A stretch of DNA of 64,000 nt, from NCBI RefSeq assembly GCF_000585415.1, contig NZ_KK073876.1, forward strand, positions 865,810 through 929,809, read 5' to 3'. This document shows, piece after piece, positions 9,556 to 18,567 of the stretch. The notes below the pieces were generated by a model that saw only the letters and a list, made by a program, of their open reading frames with translations, did no database searches and had not been told where the DNA came from. The position numbers and the translations under genes are program-made. How positions within the stretch are numbered: the stretch's first letter is position 1; every line of letters begins with the position of its first letter. The stretch comes from Sphingomonas jaspsi DSM 18422. GTDB lineage: Bacteria; Pseudomonadota; Alphaproteobacteria; Sphingomonadales; Sphingomonadaceae.

Positions 9556-10902
9556 ATGCTCAGTCCCGCCGATGCCCGCGCCAAAGCCGAAATGCTGGTC
9601 GACCTCGCCCGCAAGAAGGGGGCCAGCGCCGCCGACGCCGTCTATGTCGGCGAACGATCGCGCGGCGTAACCGTCCGTATGGCCGAACTGGAAGACGTGC
9701 ACAGCAGCGAAGGCGAGGAAATGGGCCTGCGCCTCTTCATGGGACAGCGCAACGCCAGCGTCGCTTCGTCCGATCTGAGCACCGAAGAGCTGGAGGCACT
9801 TGTCGACCGCGCCGTGGCGATGGCGCGTGAGGCACCGGAGGACCAGTTCGCAGGCCTGGCGCCCGCTGACCTGCTGTTTCATGGCGACCGTGCCGAGCTG
9901 GACGTCGACGACGGCGGCGATCCTGATCCCGCGTCGTTGCGCGAGCGCGCGGCCGAGGCCGAAGCGGCGGCGCGGGGCGTCGAAGGCGTGACCAACAGCA
10001 ATGGCGGCAGCGCATCTGCCTCGGCCTCGACCTTCGCCATCGCCACCAGCCACGGATTTTCCGGCGCGACCCGCGCCACCGGCTACAGTTGTTCGGCCAG
10101 CGTCGTCGCGGGTGAGGGGGCGTCGATGCAGCGCGACTATGCGTGGCACAGCGCACGCTATCAGGCCGACCTTGAAAGCGCCGACGACATCGGACGCCGC
10201 GCCGGGGAACGCGCGGTGGGCCGCCTTGACCCGCAACGGGTGAAGCCCGGCGTCATGCCGGTCCTATTCGACCCGCGCGTCGCGACGACCCTGCTCGGCC
10301 ATTTCATCGCGGCCATCGCCGGATCGTCGATCGCGCGCAAATCCAGCTTCCTGCTCGAAGCGCTGGACAGCAAGGTGTTCGCCGACGGCGTGACGATCGC
10401 CGACGACCCGTTCCGCAAGCGCGGGCTGCGCAGCCGGGCGTTCGACGGCGAAGGTCTGGCCGTCGCACCGATGAACCTTGTCGAGGATGGCGTGCTCAAG
10501 ACTTGGCTGGCCGACAGCGCCGCCGCGCGGCAGCTCGGCCTTATGCCGACTGGTCACGCCATTCGCGGCGTGTCGGGATCGCCGGGTGCGGGTCCGTCCA
10601 ACCTGACGCTGCAGCCGGGCACGCGGAGCCGAGAGGTGATGATTGGCGCGGTTCGCTACGGCGTCCTTGTGACCGAGTTGATCGGGCAGGGGGTCAATGG
10701 CGTGACCGGCGACTATTCGCGCGGGGCATCGGGCTTCCTTATCGTCGACGGCGAAATCGGGCCGCCGGTGGCCGAAATCACCGTCGCGTCGAACCTCAAG
10801 CAGATGTTCGCATCGCTCGAGCCTGCGACTGACCTCAGGATTCGCCGCGGAATCGACAGTCCGACCGTGCTAGTTCCGGAAATGACGGTAGCGTCGGCCT
10901 AG
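9556..10902 (+). CDS. pmbA: TldE/PmbA-type metalloprotease subunit
   Basis: Member of the TldD/TldE(PmbA) family, whose heterodimer degrades or matures small peptides in the cytoplasm. At 448 residues it has family length and the conserved C-terminal blocks (PVLFDPRVATTLLGHF, DDPFRKRGLRSRAFDGEG, GVNGVTGDYSRGASGF). The HExxxH metal motif of TldD is absent, as expected for the TldE partner. No tldD lies in the window. It follows ubiA by 18 bp in the same direction and ends tail to tail with the next gene, sharing the 4-bp palindrome CTAG as both stop codons. Confidence 0.9.
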   Translation: MLSPADARAKAEMLVDLARKKGASAADAVYVGERSRGVTVRMAELEDVHSSEGEEMGLRLFMGQRNASVASSDLSTEELEALVDRAVAMAREAPEDQFAGLAPADLLFHGDRAELDVDDGGDPDPASLRERAAEAEAAARGVEGVTNSNGGSASASASTFAIATSHGFSGATRATGYSCSASVVAGEGASMQRDYAWHSARYQADLESADDIGRRAGERAVGRLDPQRVKPGVMPVLFDPRVATTLLGHFIAAIAGSSIARKSSFLLEALDSKVFADGVTIADDPFRKRGLRSRAFDGEGLAVAPMNLVEDGVLKTWLADSAAARQLGLMPTGHAIRGVSGSPGAGPSNLTLQPGTRSREVMIGAVRYGVLVTELIGQGVNGVTGDYSRGASGFLIVDGEIGPPVAEITVASNLKQMFASLEPATDLRIRRGIDSPTVLVPEMTVASA

Positions 10903-11339
10903 ACCGTCGGCTCGCCGACCGGCTTCAGGTGGAGCCGGGCGAACTCGATCTTGGGGCAGTGGTCCATCACGACCTTGAGGCCCGCCTCCTCGGCGCGCGC
11001 CGCGGCGGCCTCATCGATCACGCCCAGCTGCATCCAAACCGCCTTGGCCTTGGCGGCGATGGCCTGGTCGACCGCGGCGCCCGCCAGCTCCGAATTGACG
11101 AAGATGTCGACGATATCGATCGGTTCGCCGATCTGGGCAAGCTCGCGCCAGACATATTCGCCGTGGACATGTTCGCCGGTGATGCGCGGATTGACCGGGA
11201 TGACGCGGTAGCCCTGTTCCTGCAGGAAATGCATGACGCCGAAGCTGGCGCGGCCAGGATTGTCGCTGGCGCCGACCATGGCGATGGTCCGGGCGCCTTG
11301 CAGCAGGGCGGCAATGTCTTCGTCGCGGGTGAGGGGCAT
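10899..11339 (-). CDS. CoA-binding domain protein (YccU-like)
   Basis: Small Rossmann-fold protein of 146 residues belonging to the CoA-binding family related to the N-terminal part of succinyl-CoA synthetase alpha. The glycine motif AMVGASDNPGRAS comes first, then YRVIPVNP and a C-terminal VVMDHCPKIE block. Function in the cell is not established for this family. The ATG at 11339 has GGAG eight bases upstream. It lies immediately downstream of mrp in the same direction (28 bp), so it is probably co-transcribed with it. Confidence 0.85.
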   Translation of the reverse strand: MPLTRDEDIAALLQGARTIAMVGASDNPGRASFGVMHFLQEQGYRVIPVNPRITGEHVHGEYVWRELAQIGEPIDIVDIFVNSELAGAAVDQAIAAKAKAVWMQLGVIDEAAAARAEEAGLKVVMDHCPKIEFARLHLKPVGEPTV

Positions 11340-11367
11340 CGGGTTTCTCCTTTGCCCCATCAATGCT

Positions 11368-12333
11368 TCAGCCGCCGACTTTCTCCAGCGACGCCATCAT
11401 TTGCGCGGCGATGGCGGCGAAGGCATCGGCGGCCGGGCCCTCGCCGGCGGCAGGCGGGCGCCCCGCGTCGGAGGCTTCGCGAAGGCTGGCCGACATCGGC
11501 AGGCGGCCGAGGAATGGCACGCCCAGCTGCCTGGCCGATACCTCCGCGCCACCCTGGCCGAAGGGATCGCTGCTCTCGCCGCAATGGGGGCAGGCGTAGC
11601 CCGCCATATTTTCGACGATGCCGAGGACCGGAACGCTGGTCTTGCCGAACAGGTCGATGGCCCGCGCCGCGTCGATCAGCGCGAGGTCCTGAGGGGTCGA
11701 AACGATCACCGCGCCGTCGGGCCGCGCCTTCTGGATCAACGACAGTTGGACGTCGCCGGTGCCGGGCGGCAGGTCGACGAGGATGAGGTCGGTGTCGCCC
11801 CACTCGCCATCGATCAGCTGGGTCAGCGCGCCCGCTGCCATCGGCCCGCGCCACGCCAGCGCCTGGCCGCCCGGTACCAGCTGCCCGACCGACAACAACT
11901 TCACGCCGTAGGGGGTGTCGCCGGCGAACAGCTTTTCCTTTTCGGCGCGGGGCTTGGCGTGCGCGTCGAGCAGCGTTGGCTGCGACGGACCATATATGTC
12001 GGCGTCGATGATCCCAACCTTGTTGCCTGCCCGTGCCAGCGCCACGGCAAGGTTGGCGGTCAGCGTCGACTTGCCGACCCCGCCCTTGCCCGACCCGACG
12101 GCGATCACGCGCCGGTGCGGTTTGGATGCGGTCAGCGCGATCCGCGCCTCGCTTACGCCCGGAATAGCAACCACCGCCGCCCTTAAACGGGCCTCAAGCG
12201 CCTGGCGCGCAGGCTCGTCCAACCCGGATGCGTCGGCAACGATGGTGGCCATGGTTCCGACCAGGCGCCGCGTCCGGATCCGCGCGGCGTCGGGCAGGGT
12301 GTCGAGGACGGAAAGCAGGTCGGCATCGGTCAT
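11368..12333 (-). CDS. mrp: Mrp/NBP35-family iron-sulfur cluster carrier ATPase
   Basis: P-loop protein that carries Fe-S clusters to target enzymes (ApbC/Mrp family). From the ATG at 12333 it has 321 residues: an N-terminal MIP18-like domain (about 1-70), then the deviant Walker A SGKGGVGKST at 81-90, the IDADIYGPSQP block, LVDLPPGTGD (Walker B) and a CPHC motif late in the protein which holds the bridging cluster in the dimer. All hallmark residues are present. Divergent from hflK with a 70-bp gap. Confidence 0.92.
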   Translation of the reverse strand: MTDADLLSVLDTLPDAARIRTRRLVGTMATIVADASGLDEPARQALEARLRAAVVAIPGVSEARIALTASKPHRRVIAVGSGKGGVGKSTLTANLAVALARAGNKVGIIDADIYGPSQPTLLDAHAKPRAEKEKLFAGDTPYGVKLLSVGQLVPGGQALAWRGPMAAGALTQLIDGEWGDTDLILVDLPPGTGDVQLSLIQKARPDGAVIVSTPQDLALIDAARAIDLFGKTSVPVLGIVENMAGYACPHCGESSDPFGQGGAEVSARQLGVPFLGRLPMSASLREASDAGRPPAAGEGPAADAFAAIAAQMMASLEKVGG

Positions 12334-12403
12334 GGCGCGGCCCTTAGTCGGCTTTTCGACGGGCGGCACTGTTTTTCGGCGAAACCCTACCTATTATGGG
12401 TTC

Positions 12404-13498
12404 ATGACCATCTTTTCCGGTTGGGCCGCGCGGGGCCGCGGCTTCTTCAGCGACAACAAGGGCCCGTGGGGCGCTCCGCCCAGCGGCAATGGCGGCAACG
12501 GCGGCGGCGACGAGCCGCCCAAGGGTCCATGGGGATCGGGCGGCAAGCCAAGACCGCCGCGCCGGTCGGGCAACATCTCCTCGCTCGACGAATTTCTGCA
12601 AAAGAGCCGCGGGCGCTTCGGCGGCAGCGGCGATGGCGGGGGCTTCGGCCCGCTCGGCTCGCCCAGCGCCTCGCTGATCGGCTGGGCCGTTCTCGGCCTC
12701 GTTGCCTTGGTCCTTCTGCTGTCGACCGTTCATTCAATCGCTGCCGCAGAGCGCGGGGTCGTGACGCAGTTCGGGCGTTACAGCCGGACGATCAATCCGG
12801 GCGTCGGCTTCACGCTGCCCTGGCCGATCGAGCGGGTGCAGAAGGTCGATGTGACCGACAACCGCCGGATCGAGGTTGGGACGACCGGCGATCAGGGTGA
12901 AACGCTGATGCTGACCGGCGACCAGAACCTGATCGACATCGCCTACCAGGTCCGCTGGAACATCAAGAACCCGGAAAATTATCTCTTCGAACTGAAGGAT
13001 CCGGAAAAGACGGTCCAGCAGGTTGCGGAAAGCGCGATGCGTCAGGTGATCGCCAACGTCTCGCTCGAAGGTGCGATGGGTCCCCAGCGTGGTCTTATCG
13101 AAGCGCGCGTTGCCGAAGAAATGCAGCGCATCCTCGACGGCTATAAATCGGGCGTCCAAATCCTCGGCATTTCGCTGCGCCAGGCCGATCCGCCGGCCAA
13201 GGTCAACGACGCCTTCAAGGAAGTGACGGCCGCGCAGCAGGACGCGCAGACCGAAATCAACAATGCCAACGCCTACCGGCTGCAGCTGAAGCAGATTTCG
13301 GAAGGCGAGTCGGCCGCGTTCGACAAGGTCTACGAGCAGTATAAACTGGCCCCGGGCGTGACCCGTCGCCGCATGTATTATGAAACGATGGAGCGGGTGT
13401 TGAAGAACGTCGACAAGACGATCGTCGAAACCAATAATGTGACGCCCTACCTGCCGCTGAACCAAGTCCAGCAGGGACAGAAGGAGGGCGCGCGATGA
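12404..13498 (+). CDS. hflK: FtsH protease modulator HflK
   Basis: SPFH/prohibitin-family inner membrane protein that with HflC forms a large periplasmic cage around the FtsH protease. The 364-residue protein starts at the ATG at 12404, has a long Gly/Pro-rich cytoplasmic N-terminus (about residues 1-85), one membrane segment (about 91-109), then the SPFH domain (AAERGVVTQFGRYSRTINPGVGF) and the C-terminal helical region ending with LPLNQVQQ. The frame is open further upstream but there it is antisense to mrp. It overlaps hflC by 4 bp (ATGA). Confidence 0.93.
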   Translation: MTIFSGWAARGRGFFSDNKGPWGAPPSGNGGNGGGDEPPKGPWGSGGKPRPPRRSGNISSLDEFLQKSRGRFGGSGDGGGFGPLGSPSASLIGWAVLGLVALVLLLSTVHSIAAAERGVVTQFGRYSRTINPGVGFTLPWPIERVQKVDVTDNRRIEVGTTGDQGETLMLTGDQNLIDIAYQVRWNIKNPENYLFELKDPEKTVQQVAESAMRQVIANVSLEGAMGPQRGLIEARVAEEMQRILDGYKSGVQILGISLRQADPPAKVNDAFKEVTAAQQDAQTEINNANAYRLQLKQISEGESAAFDKVYEQYKLAPGVTRRRMYYETMERVLKNVDKTIVETNNVTPYLPLNQVQQGQKEGAR

Positions 13499-14343
13499 TC
13501 GGTTTCGTCACCCGCCATCCGATCGCGCTGGGCGTCGCGGCATTCGCGCTGCTCGTCACCGTCCCGAACACAGTTCGCATCGTCAAGGAAACCGAGCAGG
13601 GCGTGGTGACGCGCTTCGGCAAGCCGGTACGGATCGTCAACCGCTATGACGCCAAGTCCGACTTCGGGTCGTGGGGCGCGGGCATCAACTTCCAGCTGCC
13701 GTTCGCCGAAAATATCGTGTGGATGGACAAGCGCGTCCGCGACCTCGACATGGAAAAGCAGCAGGTGCTGTCGACCGACCAGCGCAGGCTGGAGGTCGAT
13801 GCCTTCGCCCGTTTCCGCATCGTCGATCCGCTGCGCGCCTACATCGCCGCGCGCAACGAGGATAATGTCGAAGCGTCGCTGCGCCCGATCCTCGGTTCGC
13901 AGCTTCGCAACGAACTCGGCAAGCGCCCGTTCGCCTCGCTGCTGTCGCCCGAACGCGAAGGGGCGATGGAGAATATTCGCGACGGCCTTAACGGCGTGGC
14001 GCGGCAATATGGCGTCGAAATCGTCGACGTGCGGATCAAGAAGGCCGACCTGCCCGATGGCGCACCGCTCGATTCCGCGTTCGAGCGGATGCGCACTGCG
14101 CGTCGCCAGGAAGCGCAGTCGATCCGCGCCAAGGGCATGCGCGACGGCCAGATCATCCGCGCCCAGGCTGATGCCGAAGCGGCGCAGATCTACGCCGCCA
14201 GCTTCGGCAAGGACCCGGAATTCTACGATTTCTACCGGGCCATGCAGAGCTATGAAAAGACGTTCGCGGCCAATGGACAGAAGCCGACGACGATCATCAT
14301 GAGCCCGAACAACAGCTATCTGAAGGAATTTTCTGGACGGTAG
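13495..14343 (+). CDS. hflC: FtsH protease modulator HflC
   Basis: Partner of HflK. The 282-residue protein has an N-terminal membrane segment (about 8-25), the SPFH start ETEQGVVTRFGKPVR and the helical tail with the alanine-rich RAQADAEAAQIYAASF segment and YEKTF. Length and order are standard. Translation is coupled to hflK through the ATGA overlap. Confidence 0.94.
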   Translation: MIGFVTRHPIALGVAAFALLVTVPNTVRIVKETEQGVVTRFGKPVRIVNRYDAKSDFGSWGAGINFQLPFAENIVWMDKRVRDLDMEKQQVLSTDQRRLEVDAFARFRIVDPLRAYIAARNEDNVEASLRPILGSQLRNELGKRPFASLLSPEREGAMENIRDGLNGVARQYGVEIVDVRIKKADLPDGAPLDSAFERMRTARRQEAQSIRAKGMRDGQIIRAQADAEAAQIYAASFGKDPEFYDFYRAMQSYEKTFAANGQKPTTIIMSPNNSYLKEFSGR

Positions 14344-14428
14344 GGCCCGACACTGTTCAATTCGCGTTCATGCGCTTGACCTAGCGTCGAACATGGATCG
14401 CAAACGCCAAGCGAAGGAATTTCCAAGG

Positions 14429-15991
14429 ATGAATCGGACGAAGGAGTTTCGACCATTGCGCTACGTTTACGGGGTCGCCACGGCCCTCCTGCTCGGAGGC
14501 ACCGCCTTTTCGGTCGCGACCGGCCAGGCCGGCGCGCAGGTTGCGCAAAATTCACCGACGGCGATTGCGCCGCGACCGGGTGCGCCGGCCAGTTTCGCTG
14601 ACCTAACCGCCCGCCTGCAGCCGGCGGTCGTCAACATTTCGACCAAGCAGCGCGTTGCGGTGAAGCGTCAGGCCGATCCGTTCGAAGAATTCTTCCGCCG
14701 CTTCGGCGGGCAGGTGCCGCAGGGCCAGGGCCAGGGGCAGGACCAGCAGCCGCAAACCCGCGAAACCGGGTCGCTGGGTTCGGGCTTCATCATTTCGGCC
14801 GACGGCTATGTCGTCACCAACAATCACCTGATCCAGGGCGCCGACGGGCAGGGCACGGTCGACAGCGTCACCGTCATCCTGTCGGACCGCAAGGAATATC
14901 CCGCCCGCATCGTCGGGCGCGACACGGCTTCGGACCTTGCGCTGCTGAAGATCGAAGGACGCAACTTGCCCTTCGTCCAGTGGGGCGACAGCACCAAGGC
15001 GCGCGTCGGCGACTGGGTGATCGCGATCGGTAATCCTTACGGCCTCGGCGGCACCGTCACGGCGGGCATCATCTCCGCGCTCCACCGCGGCGGCATTTCG
15101 AATAACGGTGCCTACGACCGCTACATCCAGACCGACGCCAGCATCAACATGGGCAACAGCGGCGGACCGATGTTCGACATGGCCGGCAACGTCATCGGCA
15201 TCAACTCGGCGCTGATCTCGCCGACCGGTGCCAGCGTCGGCATCGGCCTTGCCATTCCCGCCGAAGCGGCCAAGCCGGTGATCGACGCGCTGCGCCGCGG
15301 CGAACGTCCGCAGCGCGGGTATCTTGGCGTCGGCCTCCAGCCGATCGACGAAGACATCGCTGCCAGCCTGGGCATCGAAAAGGAGCGGGGCGAACTGGTC
15401 CGCACCATCGTCCCGGGCGAAGCGGCCGCCAAGGCGGGCCTCCAGCAGGGCGACGTCATCATGCGCGTCAATGGCCAGGCGGTGACGCCGGACGAAACGG
15501 TCAGCTACCTGATCGCCAACACGCCGGTCGGCACCCGCGTCCCGGTCGACATCATCCGCGACGGCAAGCCGCTGCGCTTGTCCGTGCAGGTCGGCCAGCG
15601 TCCGACCGAAGAGGAACTGGCCAAGCAATCCGGTGCCGGTCAGCCCGATGAAGGTCAGGCGCTGGGCAGCGAAACGCCCGTCGCGCCGGGCGCGGCGCTG
15701 GGCCTCTCGCTGCAGCCGCTCAACGGCCAGATCATTCAGGCACTTGGCTTGCCCGCGGGTCAGAAGGGCGTCGTGGTGACCTCTGTCGATCCCAACAGCG
15801 ACGCCGCGACCAAGGGCATCCAGCGCGGCTTCGTCATCGTCTCGGTCAATCGCCAGGCGGTGAACACCCCGCAGGACGTCAACGCCGCGATCGAAGCCGC
15901 GCGCCGCGCCGGCCGCAGCAGCGTGTTGCTGCTGGTCAAGCCGCGTCAGGGGCCGGAAGCCTTCGTCGGCGTAGAGATCGCCCGCCGCTAA
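14429..15991 (+). CDS. Periplasmic serine protease/chaperone of the Deg/HtrA family
   Basis: Envelope quality-control protease. The protein (520 residues from this start) has a signal-anchor or signal peptide (YVYGVATALLLGG ... AGA), a trypsin-like domain with the triad His in VVTNNHLI, Asp in SDLALLKI and Ser in MGNSGGPMF, and two PDZ domains (about 290-380 and 420-510), the DegP/DegQ/MucD layout. The start is uncertain: ATG 14393, ATG 14429 (AAGGA ten bases upstream) and TTG 14456 (AAGGAG nine bases upstream) are all in frame. It lies 85 bp after hflC, so a shared envelope-stress role is reasonable but not shown. Confidence 0.92.
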   Translation: MNRTKEFRPLRYVYGVATALLLGGTAFSVATGQAGAQVAQNSPTAIAPRPGAPASFADLTARLQPAVVNISTKQRVAVKRQADPFEEFFRRFGGQVPQGQGQGQDQQPQTRETGSLGSGFIISADGYVVTNNHLIQGADGQGTVDSVTVILSDRKEYPARIVGRDTASDLALLKIEGRNLPFVQWGDSTKARVGDWVIAIGNPYGLGGTVTAGIISALHRGGISNNGAYDRYIQTDASINMGNSGGPMFDMAGNVIGINSALISPTGASVGIGLAIPAEAAKPVIDALRRGERPQRGYLGVGLQPIDEDIAASLGIEKERGELVRTIVPGEAAAKAGLQQGDVIMRVNGQAVTPDETVSYLIANTPVGTRVPVDIIRDGKPLRLSVQVGQRPTEEELAKQSGAGQPDEGQALGSETPVAPGAALGLSLQPLNGQIIQALGLPAGQKGVVVTSVDPNSDAATKGIQRGFVIVSVNRQAVNTPQDVNAAIEAARRAGRSSVLLLVKPRQGPEAFVGVEIARR

Positions 15992-16011
15992 ACAAGCGGG
16001 CTTGTTGCCAC

Positions 16012-16053
16012 CTCTCCTTGGGCCTAGGCTTCACGCCAAAAGCCCAGGGAGAG
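16012..16053 (+). promoter_or_regulatory. Leader hairpin covering the Shine-Dalgarno sequence of the next gene
   Basis: CTCTCCTTGGGC (16012-16023) pairs along its whole length with GCCCAGGGAGAG (16042-16053), one G-U pair included, around an 18-base loop that has its own small GGC/GCC stem. The 3' arm contains GGGAGAG, the only good Shine-Dalgarno sequence before the ATG at 16064. There is no T run, so it does not look like a terminator. Confidence 0.5.
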
Positions 16054-16063
16054 ATGGGACGAT

Positions 16064-17716
16064 ATGGCCAGTCAGCCGCCAACCAGTATCTTTATCGGCG
16101 CCGCTTCGGGCGGCGCGAAAGCCCAGCAACTCGAACTGAAGCGCGCCAACCGGCACGGCCTGATCGCCGGGGCGACCGGGACGGGCAAGACGGTGACCCT
16201 GCAGGGCATCATCGAAGGCATGTCGGCGGTCGGCGTCCCGACGTTTGTCGCCGACGTGAAGGGCGACCTAGCCGGCCTCGCCATGCCCGGCTCCGCCACC
16301 GCCAAGCCGCATGAAGCCTTTGCCGCGCGCGCCGCCGACATCGGCTATTCCGGCTGGGCGTACGAGGCGATGCCCGTGCAATTCTGGGATCTGTTCGGCG
16401 AGCAGGGTCATCCGATCCGCACGACCGTCAGCGAAATGGGCCCTTTGCTACTGGCCCGGCTGATGAACCTCAACGACGTGCAGGAAGGCGTTCTGACCAT
16501 CGCTTTCCATGTCGCCGACAAGGAAGGGCTGATGCTGCTCGACCTCGACGATCTGCAGGCGATGCTGGTCAATATCGGCGAGCGGGCGGACGAGCTGACG
16601 CTCGAATATGGCAATGTGTCGAAGATGAGCGTCGGTGCCATCCAGCGCTCGCTGCTTCAGCTGCGCGGACAGGGCGGCGACCATTTCTTCGGCGAACCGG
16701 CGCTCGATCTAGAAGATTTCTTCAAGCTCGACGAAGCAGGCAAGGGCATCGTCAACGTTCTGGCCGCCGACAAGCTGATGGCGTCTCCGCGGCTCTACTC
16801 CACCTTCCTGCTGTGGCTGCTGAGCGAGCTGTTCGAACTGCTCCCCGAAGTCGGCGATCCCGATAAGCCCAAGCTATGTTTCTTCTTCGACGAGGCGCAT
16901 CTGCTGTTCGACGATGCGCCGCCGGCACTGCTCGAAAAGGTCGAGCAGGTCGTAAGGCTGATGCGGTCGAAAGGGGTCGGCGTTTATTTCATCACGCAAA
17001 ACCCGATCGACATCCCCGACAAGGTCGCCGGCCAGCTCGGCAACCGCGTCCAGCACAAGCTCAACGCCTTCACGCCGCGCGACCAGGCAGCGGTCAAGTC
17101 GGCGGCCGATACCTTCCGCCCCAACCCGGAAATCAACGTCGCCGAGGCGATCACCGAATTGAAGATCGGCGAGGCTTTGGTGTCGCTGCTGCTTGCGGAC
17201 GGTTCGCCGGCGCCGGTCGAACGCACCCTGATCAAGCCGCCCAGCTCGCGGGTCGGTCCGCTGACGGCCCAGGAACGCGCGATCCTCATCCAGACCGATG
17301 TCATCGGCACCAAATATGACACGGTGCTGGACCGCGAGAGTGCCGAGGAAATCCTGAAGGCCAAGTCCGACGAGGCGTCCGCCGCGGCGGCCAAGGCCAA
17401 GGCCGACACGGACGCGGCCAAGGCGGCAGCGGAAGCGGCCAGACTGCAGGCGATCGCCGACAAGGAAGCCGCCCGTCAACGCGCAGCCGCCGACAAGGAG
17501 GCCGAACGCGTCCGCCGTGAAGCGGAAAAGGACGAGGAACGTCGCCAGCGCGAATATGAGCGGGAGGAGGCCCGGCGCGCGCGCGAAGCAGCGAAGCCGA
17601 GCGCGTTCGACAAGGCCGTCCAGTCGGCAACGCGCTCGGCCGCTTCGTCGATCGGCCGCCAGATCGGCAACAGCCTGCTGCGCGGGATCTTCGGAGGCCT
17701 CATTCGTGGTCGCTGA
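16064..17716 (+). CDS. HerA/YjgR-like ATPase (DUF853 family)
   Basis: P-loop ATPase of the HerA-FtsK superfamily similar to E. coli YjgR; the biological role is not established. The 550-residue protein has Walker A GATGTGKT (about residues 36-43), [10 protein letters not shown], Walker [13 protein letters not shown] (about 270-281) and the ITQNP sensor segment. The last 110 residues are a highly charged Ala/Lys/Glu/Arg-rich predicted coiled coil (roughly 425-515) ending in a Ser/Gly-rich tail with hydrophobic character. The ribosome-binding site is buried in a 12-bp hairpin. The 3' end overlaps the GTG start of the next gene by 11 bp. Confidence 0.85.
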   Translation: MASQPPTSIFIGAASGGAKAQQLELKRANRHGLIAGATGTGKTVTLQGIIEGMSAVGVPTFVADVKGDLAGLAMPGSATAKPHEAFAARAADIGYSGWAYEAMPVQFWDLFGEQGHPIRTTVSEMGPLLLARLMNLNDVQEGVLTIAFHVADKEGLMLLDLDDLQAMLVNIGERADELTLEYGNVSKMSVGAIQRSLLQLRGQGGDHFFGEPALDLEDFFKLDEAGKGIVNVLAADKLMASPRLYSTFLLWLLSELFELLPEVGDPDKPKLCFFFDEAHLLFDDAPPALLEKVEQVVRLMRSKGVGVYFITQNPIDIPDKVAGQLGNRVQHKLNAFTPRDQAAVKSAADTFRPNPEINVAEAITELKIGEALVSLLLADGSPAPVERTLIKPPSSRVGPLTAQERAILIQTDVIGTKYDTVLDRESAEEILKAKSDEASAAAAKAKADTDAAKAAAEAARLQAIADKEAARQRAAADKEAERVRREAEKDEERRQREYEREEARRAREAAKPSAFDKAVQSATRSAASSIGRQIGNSLLRGIFGGLIRGR

Positions 17717-18104
17717 TTCGCCCTGCATCGACGTCCGCGATCTCGAACGGCAGTGGCGCGACGCGCTCGTGGCGAAGGACGAGGCAGTCCTGCGCAAGCT
17801 GATCCATCCGCTGTTCAAGCTGGTCGGCGTTCGTTCGACCGGGTCGGTCGCGGTCAACCTTGAACAGTGGATCGAAGCGCTGCGGCGGATGGACATCGCC
17901 AATCTCGACGTGCGGGTCACCGAATGCGTCGCGCTGGACAACACGATCGTCGCCACCGTCGATGCGCAATGGAAGGTGCGCTACCTAGGCCAGCTGATCG
18001 ACGAACGCGTCCTGCTGACCGATGTGTGGGTCCGCGAAGCCGGGCAGTGGCAGGTCGTCAGGCGGCACAGCTCGCCGGTGCCGTCCGGGGTCCGCATCGA
18101 TTGA
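17706..18104 (+). CDS. NTF2-like (DUF4440-type) protein
   Basis: Small protein of 132 residues with the pattern of an NTF2-like/SnoaL cone fold: an N-terminal helix with [19 protein letters not shown], then alternating strands ending in [17 protein letters not shown], the common C-terminal strand of this family. Enzymatic or ligand-binding role unknown. The start is GTG at 17706, with GGAGG nine bases upstream inside the preceding ATPase gene, so the two are probably co-translated. Confidence 0.7.
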   Translation: MVADSPCIDVRDLERQWRDALVAKDEAVLRKLIHPLFKLVGVRSTGSVAVNLEQWIEALRRMDIANLDVRVTECVALDNTIVATVDAQWKVRYLGQLIDERVLLTDVWVREAGQWQVVRRHSSPVPSGVRID

Positions 18105-18176
18105 TTTGCCGTTGATTTTCGTCACGAAACAGTCATCCTCCCCTTCGCAGAAGCGATCCATGGGAGGGGTTTCAGG

Positions 18177-18482
18177 ATGTTGATGCTTGCGGTGGCGCTC
18201 GCGGTGGCAGCGCCCAGTCCCGACAGTCTCGTCGCGCCGAGGAAGGCCTATGCCGCCTGCCTCAAGGCGTTCGAAATGAAAAGCGCGTCGGACAAGATGG
18301 CGGCCGACGCCTACGCCGAAGCGGTCAAGACCGCCTGTCCGACCGAACTGGAAACTTTCAAGGCGGCGCTGATCCGCTTCGACACCGGCATGGGGACCAA
18401 ACGGGCTGTGGCCGAAGCCAATGCCCAGCGCGACGTCGAGGACTATTGGGCCGAAAGCAGCGACCGCTTCAAGGATCGCTGA
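18177..18482 (+). CDS. Small secreted hypothetical protein
   Basis: Not recognised. The 101-residue product starts with a short hydrophobic stretch (MLMLAVALAVAAPSP) that looks like a signal peptide. The rest is helical and Ala/Lys-rich with two cysteines (CLKAF and ACPTE), which could form a periplasmic disulfide. GGGAGGGG lies ten bases before the ATG. It stands alone, 72 bp after the NTF2-like gene and 85 bp before the OPT transporter. Confidence 0.6.
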   Translation: MLMLAVALAVAAPSPDSLVAPRKAYAACLKAFEMKSASDKMAADAYAEAVKTACPTELETFKAALIRFDTGMGTKRAVAEANAQRDVEDYWAESSDRFKDR

Positions 18483-18567
18483 GGCCGCGCCAGCGGTCGA
18501 TTGGGGCTAGGCGGATCGCCACGTCTGTGTTTTGTGTCGCCCTCTTCATTTGAGGGATCGAATTTCC

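Noticed and set aside
11915..12403. N-terminal extension of hflK
   Set aside because: Open frame is antisense to mrp; the HflK homologous region begins after the ATG at 12404.
14345..14400. Sigma70 promoter (TTGACC at 14376) before the Deg protease
   Set aside because: No acceptable -10 element at 16-18 bp; read-through from hflKC is as likely.
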